In this document: positions 45,358 to 54,239 of the stretch, one piece after another | Position numbering within the stretch: position 1 is the stretch's first letter | Layout of the letters: the number at the start of each line of letters is the position of its first letter | Source of the DNA: Roseiarcus sp963772555 | Lineage (GTDB): Bacteria; Pseudomonadota; Alphaproteobacteria; Rhizobiales; Beijerinckiaceae | Length of the DNA stretch: 64,000 nucleotides | Direction: 5' to 3' | Assembly: GCA_963772555.1 (NCBI GenBank) | Contig: CAVYXQ010000020.1 | Coordinates: 1-64,000, forward strand | Notes under the pieces: model-generated | What the model saw: only the letters and a program-made list of their open reading frames with translations | Database searches by the model: none | Told to the model about the DNA's origin: nothing | Made by a program: the position numbers and the translations under genes

Positions 45358-45560
45358 ACGGCAGCCATCGAAAAACTCTCGTATGTGTTTCAAATCAAAC
45401 GATGTCTTACTCAAAGGTAAGCGAAGGCGCCGGGCTGGGGCATGGCCTTGGGCCGTCGCAACTGGCGGCAGAGCGGGATTTCGGCTATGGGCTTGTCCTT
45501 GCGGGTGAAACCCCCAATCTAAAAGAAAGGATCCGGCCCCGCCGCCGGGATGAGATCGGA

Positions 45561-46715
45561 ATGGCCGCCACTTTGCTTGCGCCGGCCAAGGCCGCCGAGC
45601 TGAACAGCCTGGGCCTTGGCAAGGCGCCGGAAGATACCCGCGTCGTCGTCGCCATGTCGGGCGGCGTCGATTCTTCGGTCGTGGCCGCCATGCTCGCCGC
45701 CGAGGGCTACGATGTCGTCGGCGTCACCATGCAGCTCTACGATTACGGCGAGGCGACCCACCGGAAGGGGGCCTGCTGCGCCGGGCAGGACATCCATGAC
45801 GCCCGCGACGTCGCCGCCCGCCTCGGGATTCCCCACTACGTTCTCGACTACGAGCAGCGCTTTCGCGAAAAGGTGATCGAGCCGTTCGCCCGCGCCTACG
45901 TTTCGGGCGAAACGCCGATCCCCTGCGTCGCCTGCAACCAGCACATGAAGTTCGCCGATCTGTTCGACGCCGCGACCGACCTCGGCGCCGACCTTCTGGC
46001 GACCGGCCATTACGTCATCGCGCGCGACGACGGGCATGGGCGCCGGGCGCTTTATCGCGCCGCCGATCCGGAGCGCGACCAGAGCTATTTCCTGTTCGCC
46101 ACCACGCGCGCGCAGCTCGAGCGGCTGCGCTTTCCGCTCGGAGGAATGCCGAAAGCGCAGGTGCGCGAACTGGCGCGCCGGTTCGGCCTTCTCAATGCGG
46201 AGAAAGCCGACAGCCAGGACATCTGCTTCGTCCCGGCCGGCCATTACAGCGAGGTGGTCGAGCGGCTTGTGCCCGGCGCTTCGAAGCCCGGCGACATCGT
46301 GCATGTGGACGGGCGCCTCCTCGGCCGCCATCCCGGCGTCATTCACTACACCATCGGCCAGCGGCGCGGCCTTGGCGTCGCGGCGACCGAACCGCTCTAC
46401 GTCGTGGCGCTCGATGCGGCCGCCGGACGGGTGATCGTCGGCCCTCGCGCCGCCCTCGCCAGGGCGCGACTCAAGCTTCGCGACGTCAATTGGATCGGCG
46501 ACGGCGAGATCGAAGATCTGCCCGGGGACGGGCTGCCGATCGCGGCGCGAATCCGCTCGACCCGGGCGCCGGCGCCGGCGCGGCTGTCGCCGGGCGGCGA
46601 GATCGAGTTCGCCGAACCCGAAAGCGGCGTGTCGCCGGGCCAGGCCTGCATCTTCTACGATTCCCTGGACCCGCACGCGCGGGTGCTCGGCGGCGGATTC
46701 ATCACCGCGCCCTAA
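45561..46715 (+). CDS. mnmA: tRNA-specific 2-thiouridylase MnmA
   Basis: A 384-residue enzyme that puts sulfur on U34 of tRNA-Lys, -Glu and -Gln. It has the PP-loop AMSGGVDSSVVAAML, the catalytic Cys region GACCAGQD and PIPCVACNQHMKF, and DQSYFLFATT. The ATG at 45561 gives the normal length; an in-frame ATG at 45402 would add 53 residues without family similarity. Confidence 0.94.
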   Translation: MAATLLAPAKAAELNSLGLGKAPEDTRVVVAMSGGVDSSVVAAMLAAEGYDVVGVTMQLYDYGEATHRKGACCAGQDIHDARDVAARLGIPHYVLDYEQRFREKVIEPFARAYVSGETPIPCVACNQHMKFADLFDAATDLGADLLATGHYVIARDDGHGRRALYRAADPERDQSYFLFATTRAQLERLRFPLGGMPKAQVRELARRFGLLNAEKADSQDICFVPAGHYSEVVERLVPGASKPGDIVHVDGRLLGRHPGVIHYTIGQRRGLGVAATEPLYVVALDAAAGRVIVGPRAALARARLKLRDVNWIGDGEIEDLPGDGLPIAARIRSTRAPAPARLSPGGEIEFAEPESGVSPGQACIFYDSLDPHARVLGGGFITAP

Positions 46716-46738
46716 GAGGACTGTTAACGGAGCGATCG

Positions 46739-46945
46739 ATGGCGTCCCTCGACGAGGAGTCCTTATTCGCACAGAAGCCCAAGCCCAAGGCTGCGCACGA
46801 GATGGGCCAGAACCTCGACGATCTGTCCGCGCCCGAACTCGCCGAGCGCATCGGCCTCCTCCGGGCCGAGATCGAGCGGCTGGAAAAGGCGATCGAGGCC
46901 CGGCAGGCGACCCACGCCACGGCCGCCGCGGCCTTCAAGGTCTGA
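46739..46945 (+). CDS. DUF1192 family protein
   Basis: A 68-residue acidic protein with the DLSAPELAERIGLLRAEIERLE coiled-coil stretch split by short gaps, matching DUF1192 of Rhizobiales. It starts 24 bases after mnmA. Function is unknown. The accessory insertion begins right after its stop codon. Confidence 0.75.
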   Translation: MASLDEESLFAQKPKPKAAHEMGQNLDDLSAPELAERIGLLRAEIERLEKAIEARQATHATAAAAFKV

Positions 46946-46951
46946 AAGCGG

Positions 46952-46996
46952 AGCGTAGTGGGTCAGTTTGAACTTCAGGCTTGGGCGGACACCGCC
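46952..46996 (-). mobile_element. Left fragment shared with the right edge of the insertion
   Basis: On the minus strand this reads ...AAGCCTGAAGTTCAAACTGA..., encoding LKFKLTHY. The same 15-base core, GAAGTTCAAACTGAC, lies on the plus strand at 49481-49495 encoding KFKLTRY. The two copies are inverted and bracket the two cargo genes. They could be remains of a serine recombinase C-terminus (GRKPKxxLTxxQ type) or of IS21-like terminal repeats. Confidence 0.45.
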
Positions 46997-47028
46997 CGTA
47001 CGGCCGTCGCCAGTGGAATGCCCGCAAT

Positions 47029-47256
47029 CGACGGATATTGTTGAAAAACTCGTAAATTGAGCCAGCGCGAAAATCTCGATTTCGCGCGTGTCGCGTCGTC
47101 CCGGCCGATAGTCGTTACGGCAGGGCATCTAGGAGCGTCGCAGGCGGCAAAACCGGTTGGTCCGCCGATCCCCTAAAGGAATTTTTCATCGAGGCCGCCA
47201 GCGGTCTCCTGAATCGTGATCGACGCGGAAATTTGAGTTTTTCAACACAATCGACG
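47029..47256. mobile_element. MITE-like remnant with terminal inverted repeats
   Basis: A 228-base element with inverted ends sharing TGTTGAAAAACTC: left at 47029-47058, right at 47228-47256. On the minus strand a short frame near the right end reads MKNSFRGSADQPVLPPATLL, like the N-terminus of IS1182/IS5-type transposases, and then breaks off. This fits an internal deletion of a larger insertion sequence. Confidence 0.6.
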
Positions 47257-47317
47257 TAGAGCGGACATAGCGAACCGCGGCTTGGACCCCTGCACCGCAG
47301 CAAGCGGACGCTGCCCG

Positions 47318-47716
47318 CTACCCGGCAAGCTGAGCCTCAATGGCGCCCTTGTCGATGATCGACCAAACCGATGCGATCTTGGAGAGTTTGAACTCGTAGA
47401 AGACGTTCTCCGCAAACGAGACCCCGCGCCCGTCGACGCTCAGCCCAAGGAACTTCCCCTTAGAGGAGCATTTGAAGGCGAGGCGGGCCGCGACGAGCGG
47501 AGGAGAGGTGGCCAGAAGCTGGATGTTGAAGCGCAGGTCGGGGATATCTTCGAAGTCCTGCACGAGCATGACACGGTAACCGGACAACTTGAGCGGTCGG
47601 CCGTTATGCTCGACTTCGTCAACGACGTATCGCCCGAGTTTGTCCCAGTCGTGTCGGTTCAGGCAGTCGATGTAGGCGCGATAGATATTAGAAAGAGACG
47701 TAGAAGTAGGCGGCAA
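47318..47716 (-). CDS. SnoaL-like (ester cyclase family) protein
   Basis: A 132-residue NTF2-fold protein. LSNIYRAYIDCLNRHDWD, VEHNGRPLKLSGY, the DIPDLRFNI strand and SFAENVFYEF are characteristic of SnoaL-like proteins annotated as ester cyclases. I choose the TTG at 47716, which has GGAG five bases upstream; longer frames run into the carotenoid oxygenase gene. It lies 112 bases after that gene on the same strand. Substrate unknown. It shares the lower GC of the insertion. Confidence 0.7.
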   Translation of the reverse strand: MPPTSTSLSNIYRAYIDCLNRHDWDKLGRYVVDEVEHNGRPLKLSGYRVMLVQDFEDIPDLRFNIQLLATSPPLVAARLAFKCSSKGKFLGLSVDGRGVSFAENVFYEFKLSKIASVWSIIDKGAIEAQLAG

Positions 47717-47828
47717 CTTGGCTCCGGGGCAATTTGGCCCCCCATGGTCGATGGTGGGGGACGCGATCCCACCGAAATCATGCCCTGTCCCGAACTTCCA
47801 GTTCCTTGCGCATCCGTCTCGTGCATTC

Positions 47829-49193
47829 TCAGCCGGCGATCCAGTTACCATGGAATCCGTAGGGCACGCGCCGCGGAAGTTGTACTCGAGCGACGGGCTT
47901 GCTTTGGAAGTCCGACGCATCGATTATTATCAGGTCGCTGCCGTCCCGGACCGGGTCGTGAACATAGGACAGATACCAGCCGGACAGTTCACCCGCCTCC
48001 GAATGGGCCGGAGCGAATACGGCCTCACCAGGTCCACCGGGCTCGGCGGCCGTGCCGAACGAATGCTCCTCGGCAGTGCCGCGCTCAAGGTCGTAGCGCA
48101 CGAGTTTACCCGTACCCACGGTAACTCCGTACCGCGCCGGCAGGCCAACCAGCCGATCATCGATGCGCGGGAACTCCACAGCGCGCTCGTCGATCTGCTC
48201 CTCTGTCACGGTGCCGCGGGTCAGATTGATCGTCCAGGACCACATCATAGCGTCAGAACCAGACGCCCCGTCGTCGCGCCACAACTCGGGATACCGAGCT
48301 GCTTGCAGCACAATAACTTTGCCATCATCTGTAGTCTTATCAAAGGCGTTGAGGACGTGAAAAACGTAACACGGATCGATGTCAAACCAGCGGATCGGAC
48401 CTAATGGGTCATCGCGGCCCAACACTCCGAGCCGGGCGCCGTAGTCGTCGCTCCAGCGGTACGGAAGGTCGCCCAGACTGTTGCGCGCGATGTCGAGCCT
48501 AAACACGATCGGGAGGTCCATGAGCACTATGTGCTCGGCGCTCAGCGCGAAGTCGTGCATCATGGTCAACTTGGGAACATCGACGCCGCGATCAATGATC
48601 AGTTCCCCCGACGCGTTCGCGCGGTGATAGGTGACATACGGGCTGGTCAGGCTGCCATAGCCGATAAAATGTAGCTCGCCAGTTCTGGGGCAGATCTTCG
48701 GATGTGCAGTCATCGAGTCGACCAGCTTGCCGCCGAAATCGTAAGCGCCGAGCGTTTCCAGCTCGTTCGTGATCTCGTACGGCAGAGATGACTCTACAAG
48801 CGCGAGCGTCTTGCCTGCGTGATTAACAACGTTAGTATTCGCCACACTGGCATGCAGGTTGCGGGTCCCGTCACTGTTATAAAGCAGGAAAGGTCTATCA
48901 AAGCTCTCGGTACGCACCCATCGATTGCGGTACCAGGCGGCGCGCCCGTTTTCTAACCGCACGCCGTGTATCATCCCGTCGCCCGTGAACCAATGTGGCG
49001 TATCGTGTCGCGGGTTGGGGCCGTTGCGCAAATACCAGCCGTTGAGTTCAGGCGGGATCGCCCCCTCAACTGGCAGATCGAATGAGGTCAACTCGTCGAA
49101 AACGGGTGCATAATTTCCGACCCGGAAGAATGGCACAGTCGACTTCGTAGACCAAGCATTGACGATCGGGGCCTCTGCTATTTGTTGTGCCAT
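47829..49193 (-). CDS. Carotenoid oxygenase family protein
   Basis: A 454-residue RPE65/lignostilbene-dioxygenase family enzyme. It has the N-terminal GWYLRNGPNPRHD and HWFTGDGMIHGV motifs and four iron His candidates in TAHPK, MMHDFAL, FHVLNAF and the C-terminal GFHGNW. Such enzymes cleave double bonds in carotenoids, apocarotenoids or stilbenes with O2. A GGGAGAAG ribosome site precedes the ATG. A sample line (48841-48900) has 33 of 60 G+C, lower than most of the window. Mobile-element remnants flank it, so it was probably acquired. Confidence 0.9.
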   Translation of the reverse strand: MAQQIAEAPIVNAWSTKSTVPFFRVGNYAPVFDELTSFDLPVEGAIPPELNGWYLRNGPNPRHDTPHWFTGDGMIHGVRLENGRAAWYRNRWVRTESFDRPFLLYNSDGTRNLHASVANTNVVNHAGKTLALVESSLPYEITNELETLGAYDFGGKLVDSMTAHPKICPRTGELHFIGYGSLTSPYVTYHRANASGELIIDRGVDVPKLTMMHDFALSAEHIVLMDLPIVFRLDIARNSLGDLPYRWSDDYGARLGVLGRDDPLGPIRWFDIDPCYVFHVLNAFDKTTDDGKVIVLQAARYPELWRDDGASGSDAMMWSWTINLTRGTVTEEQIDERAVEFPRIDDRLVGLPARYGVTVGTGKLVRYDLERGTAEEHSFGTAAEPGGPGEAVFAPAHSEAGELSGWYLSYVHDPVRDGSDLIIIDASDFQSKPVARVQLPRRVPYGFHGNWIAG

Positions 49194-49209
49194 GCGCTTC
49201 TCCCATTGG

Positions 49210-49500
49210 CTTTTTGATCATTGCACTGGCAAGAGCCTACGCATGTTTTTCCCCGATTGAATTGGGGGATTCTCGTAGGGCGAAGGACGGGAGAGTCTAT
49301 CAGCATTGATTTGCTTTTGGGAGGGCTGGGCGATGCCGAAGGCCTATTCTGGGGAGATGCGGGAGCGAGTGATTGCGGAGGTCGAAAGCGGGGCGGCCAC
49401 GCCAATGGGAACGACCGCTATTTGCGCATCCCGCCCGTTCACAGGACCGATCCTGAAGGGCGGGAACGGGGTCGGAAGCCGAAGTTCAAACTGACTCGCT
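49210..49500 (+). mobile_element. IS630-type transposase remnant
   Basis: From ATG 49333 the frame reads MPKAYSGEMRERVIAEVESG, the standard start of IS630-family transposases, then loses similarity and stops at 49494. Another frame reads GRERGRKPKFKLTRYQ near 49465-49512, like the end of a serine recombinase. So at least two decayed elements are joined here. Neither can be active. Confidence 0.65.
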
Positions 49501-49904
49501 ACCAAGCGGAGAGTTTGGACCCGTGCTGAGGCGATCTGAACCCTCGCGCCGATATGGGCGTCGCTAGGCCCTTCGGGTTGAGGTAATCCACGCGACAATT
49601 GTTTGCAGAAAGCCGGAATGCGATCTACAATTCCGTCATGAGTTCAAGATGCTTTGGCAGCCCTCGCCGCTGCGCTAACCGCCGACCGCCCTCTGGCCGA
49701 TCTCGGGTGCTCAACCGACCCGGGGGCCAGCCAAAGATATTTCCGTCGGACTCGCTCGCAAGCCATTGAAATCCCTCATTTCGGACGAAGGAATCCAAGA
49801 GAATCCAAGAGAATCCAAGCAACCCGGAAGGCGAGCGTAGAGGAGAATCTGCGGATTCCAAGAAAATCCAAACAGGGGCCTGATCCGGACTCCGGGCCGC
49901 CGGC
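49501..49904. other. Non-coding right edge of the insertion
   Basis: About 400 bases with no gene. It contains the short tandem repeat listed separately and related GAATCC/ATTCCAAG words to about 49880. The mixture of repeats and lower GC suggests decayed mobile DNA. Confidence 0.4.
49791..49820. repeat. Three tandem copies of a 10-base unit
   Basis: GAATCCAAGA occurs three times in a row (the third ends in C). A degenerate relative (GGATTCCAAGAAAATCCAAA) is about 35 bases downstream. It is a simple tandem repeat, too short for CRISPR. Confidence 0.8.
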
Positions 49905-50873
49905 TTAGGCCGCCTGCGTCTCCCGTTCGCGCGCCCGGCGTTCCGCCTCGAGGACGAGGCCGACGATCCGATCCGGCGCGACATGATGGGGCGCGTGGCC
50001 GACATCGGACAGGATCGTGAGCCGCGCGCCGGGAATGCCGCGCGCCAGGGCGCGGGCGTGGATGTCGGTCGAAACGACGCCGTCGCGGTCGCCGGCCACG
50101 ATTTCGGTCGGCGCGCGGATCGCGCCGTAGCGCGGCGACAGCGCCGCGACCGCGGCTTCGGCAAAGCTGACGTCCTCGCAATTGGCGCGGAACTGGAGCG
50201 GCCTGAGGAGGAGCGGCAGGCGGGTCGCCTCGACAAAGCCCGGCGGCGGGGCGTTGGGCGCGAACACGCCCTGAACGCCGCGGCGGACGAGCGTCAGTCC
50301 GACCGGCAGCGCGATGAGCCGGCGAAAAGGCGCGCCGATCACCGGCGCGGCGCCGATCGTGTAATACCAGGCCACGTCGCCGCCCCAGGGATGGCTGACC
50401 GGGGCGATCAGCACGAGCGCGCGCACAAACTCCGGCGCGTCGAGCGCCATGGCGAGGCCGACGACGCCGCCGAGGGAATGGACGACGACGATCGCCTGCT
50501 CGACGCCGAGACTTGCCGCGGCCCGTAGCAGCGCCTCCGCCTGGCGGGTGGGCGAAGAGAATGCGCCGCCGCCGATCCGCTCGCTCCAGCCATGCCCCGG
50601 ACGATCGACGCTGAGGACGCGGAAGCCCGCCTCGCCCAGGCGCTCGCCGAGCGCGACGTCGAGGTCGAAGGCGTTGCCCGAGGCGCCATGGATGAGGAGG
50701 ACCGCGCTTTGCTCGGGCCCCGGCGCCGGCCGGTCAAGACAGTGAATGGCGCTGCCGCCGACGTTCACGCGCGTGCCCGACGGTGGGTAGCGCGCCTCGA
50801 TGCGGCGCGTCGCAACGGCGGTGAAGGCCGAGAGCGCGGCGAGGAGGGCGAGCGCGACAACGAGCGCCGTCAC
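49905..50873 (-). CDS. Alpha/beta hydrolase
   Basis: A 322-residue protein with an N-terminal hydrophobic anchor and an alpha/beta hydrolase fold. The oxyanion strand is LLIHGASGN, the nucleophile elbow VVHSLGG gives Ser, the acid is likely Asp in GDRDGVVS and the base is His in GHAPHH. The substrate cannot be named. It is transcribed away from the TPR gene start, 26 bases after that gene's stop. Confidence 0.85.
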   Translation of the reverse strand: MTALVVALALLAALSAFTAVATRRIEARYPPSGTRVNVGGSAIHCLDRPAPGPEQSAVLLIHGASGNAFDLDVALGERLGEAGFRVLSVDRPGHGWSERIGGGAFSSPTRQAEALLRAAASLGVEQAIVVVHSLGGVVGLAMALDAPEFVRALVLIAPVSHPWGGDVAWYYTIGAAPVIGAPFRRLIALPVGLTLVRRGVQGVFAPNAPPPGFVEATRLPLLLRPLQFRANCEDVSFAEAAVAALSPRYGAIRAPTEIVAGDRDGVVSTDIHARALARGIPGARLTILSDVGHAPHHVAPDRIVGLVLEAERRARERETQAA

Positions 50874-50898
50874 GCGCGCCTGGTTTGCATGCCGGGGC

Positions 50899-51522
50899 TC
50901 ACAGCTCCTGCGCCGCGATGTCCGATTTCAGCCTGTCCACCGCTTTTTCCGCATTGCGCCAGTGCGGCGCGATGGCCAGCACGCGCTGATAGACCCTCAG
51001 GGCCTCCTCGGGCTTGTCGCGCAATTCGAGGATGGCGGCCATGCCGAGGAGCGCCCCGAGATGGCGGGGCTCGCGTTTCAACGTCTCGGCGATGTCGGCC
51101 ATCGACCCGTCGTAGTCGTCATCGAGGTAGCGGAGCGTCGCGCGCGCGTTCCAGCCCTCCGCCCAGTCCGGCAGAAGCGCGATTGCCGCACTGATGATCT
51201 CGCCGGCCGCGTCGTATTCCTTCCGGCCCATCGCCTTACGGGCGCGGCTCAGGAGAAGGTCGCAGGTGTCCGATCCCGACCGGGCATAGGCCGCGAGAAG
51301 GAGACCGACCAAGCCGTCGGTTTCGTCCGCATCGGTCGAGGCGGCGAGACGCGTGTAGAGGTCCTCGCGGACTTCGGCCGGCGTCTTCGGCACAGGCGCC
51401 GGTTCAGTTTCGGGCGCAGGGTTTGGCGCGGCCGGCGGGCCGTCGTCGGCGCGCGCCCCTGCGCTGCCTGGAAGGGCCGCCAGCGCCAGCATTGCGAAGA
51501 GAGACGCTGCGCGAAGTCTCAT
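50899..51522 (-). CDS. Secreted TPR protein
   Basis: A 207-residue protein with a signal peptide (to about GARADD), a Pro-rich linker and three or so TPR units from residue 90 (AAGEIISAAIALLPDWAEGW, RHLGALLGMAAI, EEALRVYQRVLAIAPHW). It likely acts as a periplasmic protein-protein adaptor. The hydrolase follows 26 bases downstream, so they may form an operon. Confidence 0.78.
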   Translation of the reverse strand: MRLRAASLFAMLALAALPGSAGARADDGPPAAPNPAPETEPAPVPKTPAEVREDLYTRLAASTDADETDGLVGLLLAAYARSGSDTCDLLLSRARKAMGRKEYDAAGEIISAAIALLPDWAEGWNARATLRYLDDDYDGSMADIAETLKREPRHLGALLGMAAILELRDKPEEALRVYQRVLAIAPHWRNAEKAVDRLKSDIAAQEL

Positions 51523-51575
51523 GGGCGGCAGACTACCGCGCCGGACCTGGCCGGTCAAAAGCCGGCCGGCTGCCT

Positions 51576-51701
51576 TCAGCCCTGACGGGCCTTGAACCGC
51601 TTCTGCGTCTTGTTGATGATGTAGACGCGTCCCTTGCGGCGCACGAGACGATTGTCGCGATGGCGGTTGCGGAGCGACTTCAGCGAGTTGCGGACTTTCA
51701 T
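51576..51701 (-). CDS. rpmJ: 50S ribosomal protein L36
   Basis: A 41-residue protein starting MKVRNSLKSLRNRH and ending QKRFKARQG. This is the longer L36 form that lacks the zinc-binding Cys set (no Cys at all), common in alphaproteobacteria. The gene is short and easily missed. It stands alone between the TPR and thioesterase genes, as is usual for rpmJ in this group. Confidence 0.95.
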   Translation of the reverse strand: MKVRNSLKSLRNRHRDNRLVRRKGRVYIINKTQKRFKARQG

Positions 51702-51836
51702 GGGGCTTGCCAATGGTTCTTTCCGCGGGGAAAAGACCCACGGCGGAGGAATTCAGGAGGCGCTCCTATGCCCGAAAGGCGGGCGGCGATCAAGGGCGGC
51801 GGGTTCACGGAAATATGAAGCGACTTGATAAACGAA

Positions 51837-52292
51837 TTAGAGCTGCGGCGCGCACAGCTTTTCCATCAGCCGCCGGTGTCCGTCGGGAATCGGGACAGGG
51901 CGGCCGGTCGCGCGCTCGACGTAGACATGGGTGAAGCGCCCCGCCGCTGCCGCCTCCGCGGCGCCGGCCTTGAACACCGCCAGATGATAGCGCACGGATG
52001 AATGGCCGAGATGCTCGACCGCGACGCCGACCTCGGCCGGCTCGGGATAGGTCAGGCTTGCATAATAGCGGCAGCTGCTTTCGACCACGAGGCCGATGAC
52101 CGGGCTCTTCGCCAGATCGAGCAGCCCCGCCTCGATCAGGAGCGCGTTCACCGCCGAATCGAACAACGAGTAGTAGACGACATTGTTGAGGTGACCGTAG
52201 GCGTCGTTGTCGCTCCAGCGTGTCGCCAACGGCACGAACCGCGCGAAGGCGCTCCGCTCCGGCGGCCCACGGCGATTTGGATCGGCCGCCAT
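51837..52292 (-). CDS. YbgC-type acyl-CoA thioesterase
   Basis: A 151-residue hot-dog fold enzyme. The active-site motif SDNDAYGHLNNVVYYSLFD contains the Asp of the 4-hydroxybenzoyl-CoA thioesterase class. SSCRYYASLTYPEPAEVGV is the central helix-strand region. It hydrolyses short or branched acyl-CoAs in known relatives. No linked pathway is visible. Confidence 0.88.
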   Translation of the reverse strand: MAADPNRRGPPERSAFARFVPLATRWSDNDAYGHLNNVVYYSLFDSAVNALLIEAGLLDLAKSPVIGLVVESSCRYYASLTYPEPAEVGVAVEHLGHSSVRYHLAVFKAGAAEAAAAGRFTHVYVERATGRPVPIPDGHRRLMEKLCAPQL

Positions 52293-52524
52293 CCGCGTCC
52301 TGATTAGACGGCTCGGCGCCGACGCCCGGCGGGCGAGCCTAGCCTCGCGCGCGAGAGCGTCGAGCCGATCCTGGCGTTGGTCATGCTTTCCCCAGAAGCG
52401 GCAATCGCTCGATCAGCCTGACCGGCTTCGCCTCTTATCCGAAGGCGCGGTATGATGACAAGGCGACGCCTGCCCAACCTTGCCCAAACCAAGCCGTTGG
52501 CGACCGGCTGAGGAGTCTCTCGAA

Positions 52525-53433
52525 ATGGCCGAGGAGAGCGAACCGGACCTCTTCGCCGACCCGCGGCATCCCCCGCCGCGGGCTCTGACCCGCCTTTCCC
52601 GGCGCGTTCGCCGCCTCATAGCGCCGAACGCGTCGCCGTACACCTTCAACGGCACCTGCACCTATATCCTCGGCGACGGCGCGGTCGCTGTCCTTGATCC
52701 GGGGCCGGAAGATGAAGGGCATCTGCAGTCGATCCTCGAATCGGTCGCGGGCGAGCGGGTCGAGACGATTCTCATCACCCACACCCATCGCGACCATAGC
52801 CCGGGGGCCGGTCGCCTGAAGCAGGCCACAGGCGCGCGAATCGTCGGCGCCGCGCCCTTCGCGCCGAAGGGCGACGGCGGCGGCGGCCTCGACGCCTCGC
52901 ACGACCGCAACTATGCGCCGGACCATGTTCTCATGGACGGCGAACGGTTTGTGGGGCCGGACTTCACCCTCGAAACGGTCGCGACGCCCGGGCACTGCGC
53001 CAACCACTTGTGCTTCTCCCTGCTGGAAGAGGGCGCGCTGTTCTCCGGCGACCATGTAATGGGCTGGTCGACGTCCGTCGTCGCGCCGCCGGACGGATCC
53101 ATGGGCGCTTACATGGCTTCGCTGGAGAGGCTGCGCGGTCGCGAGGAAGTCGTCTACTGGCCCGGCCATGGGGGCCCCGTCGCCGAGCCGCAGCGCTATG
53201 TGCGCGCGCTCATCCACCATCGCCGCCAGCGGGAAGCCTCGATCCTGGCCGCGCTTGACGAGGGCGCGCAAACCATTCCCGAGGTGGTCGCCAGGGTCTA
53301 TGCCGGCCTCAGCGCGTCCTTGGTCCGCGCCGCCAGTCTGTCGACGCTCGCCCACCTCGAAGATTTGCGGCAGCGCGGGGCGGTGGCGGTCGAGACGCCC
53401 GTGGCGGGCGAGGCGCGCTATCGCCGGGCCTGA
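52525..53433 (+). CDS. Metallo-beta-lactamase fold hydrolase (LACTB2-like)
   Basis: A 302-residue protein. Zinc ligands are in THTHRDHSPG, GHCANH, SGDHVMG and the late HGGP loop. The C-terminal helical domain (IHHRRQREASILAAL onward) resembles a winged helix, which marks the LACTB2-like group; human LACTB2 is an RNA endonuclease but bacterial roles vary. GAGGAG precedes the ATG at 52525. Confidence 0.86.
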   Translation: MAEESEPDLFADPRHPPPRALTRLSRRVRRLIAPNASPYTFNGTCTYILGDGAVAVLDPGPEDEGHLQSILESVAGERVETILITHTHRDHSPGAGRLKQATGARIVGAAPFAPKGDGGGGLDASHDRNYAPDHVLMDGERFVGPDFTLETVATPGHCANHLCFSLLEEGALFSGDHVMGWSTSVVAPPDGSMGAYMASLERLRGREEVVYWPGHGGPVAEPQRYVRALIHHRRQREASILAALDEGAQTIPEVVARVYAGLSASLVRAASLSTLAHLEDLRQRGAVAVETPVAGEARYRRA

Positions 53434-53438
53434 CCCCT

Positions 53439-54218
53439 TCATTGCTCGCGGGCCGTCTCCTGCGCGTCGGCGATGAACCGTCGGACGCGCCGGGCATTGG
53501 AACCGAAATCGTGCCGTCCGACCCGGGAGACCGAGCGCAAGTCGATGGCGGTCTCAACCGCCCCGGGGCGGATTCGGATCGCGATGTCGCTGATAAATCC
53601 GAAGAACAGCGACCGGGCGGTCGCCTCGATCAGTGCGGCGCCGTCCCCGCTGAGATTCGGCGGTTCGGAGTCGACCACCCGCCAGCCGAGGTCCCTCGCG
53701 ACGTTGAGGGCCAACTGATAGGCCCCGGTCGAGTCCATCGGAACCCTGACGGTCGCGAGGTCCGGGTAGGCGGCGCGCTGCGCGGCGCGCGTCTCGTCGC
53801 TCGGCGGCGGCGGCTCGGCTCCGCCTCGCGCCTCGCGCGCCTTGGCCGAAAGCAGGAACGGCGGCGGCGACTTGAGATCGGTCGAGACATCATTGATCGG
53901 CGGCAAAAGGAAAGCGACAGTCGCAAGATAGACCGGGTAGGCCATCAAGGCGGCGGCGAGAACGAAGCCGAACGTCGCCTGCTGTGCCCCGCGCAACCCG
54001 TCCCGCCAGATCAACACCGCCGCCGAAACTGCAAGCCCCAGCGCGAAGGCCGCCACGACCAGCGCCGCGCCGAACACGGTCAGCGCACCCGCGGGATCGA
54101 CGGCGTGTGTGCGCGACAGCGCGATCGCCACGCCGGCGATGGCGAGGGCGAAGAGGGAAAGCCGTCGCGCCCAAACGGCGGAGCGCGCGACAGGTTCGGC
54201 GACGATCAGGCGGCGCAA
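53439..54218 (-). CDS. DUF1499 membrane protein
   Basis: A 259-residue protein with about three membrane segments in the first 110 residues and a C-terminal DUF1499 domain (LATVRVPMDSTGAYQLAL..., IEATARSLFFGFISDIAIRI, RVGRHDFGSNARRVRRF). The domain's function is unknown. It is 21 bases downstream of a small predicted secreted protein. Confidence 0.8.
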   Translation of the reverse strand: MRRLIVAEPVARSAVWARRLSLFALAIAGVAIALSRTHAVDPAGALTVFGAALVVAAFALGLAVSAAVLIWRDGLRGAQQATFGFVLAAALMAYPVYLATVAFLLPPINDVSTDLKSPPPFLLSAKAREARGGAEPPPPSDETRAAQRAAYPDLATVRVPMDSTGAYQLALNVARDLGWRVVDSEPPNLSGDGAALIEATARSLFFGFISDIAIRIRPGAVETAIDLRSVSRVGRHDFGSNARRVRRFIADAQETAREQ

Positions 54219-54239
54219 AGCCGCTACCGCCGCAATCGC

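Noticed and set aside
49791..49820. Possible CRISPR-like repeat
   Set aside because: Three adjoining 10-base units without spacers and no cas genes; a simple tandem repeat.
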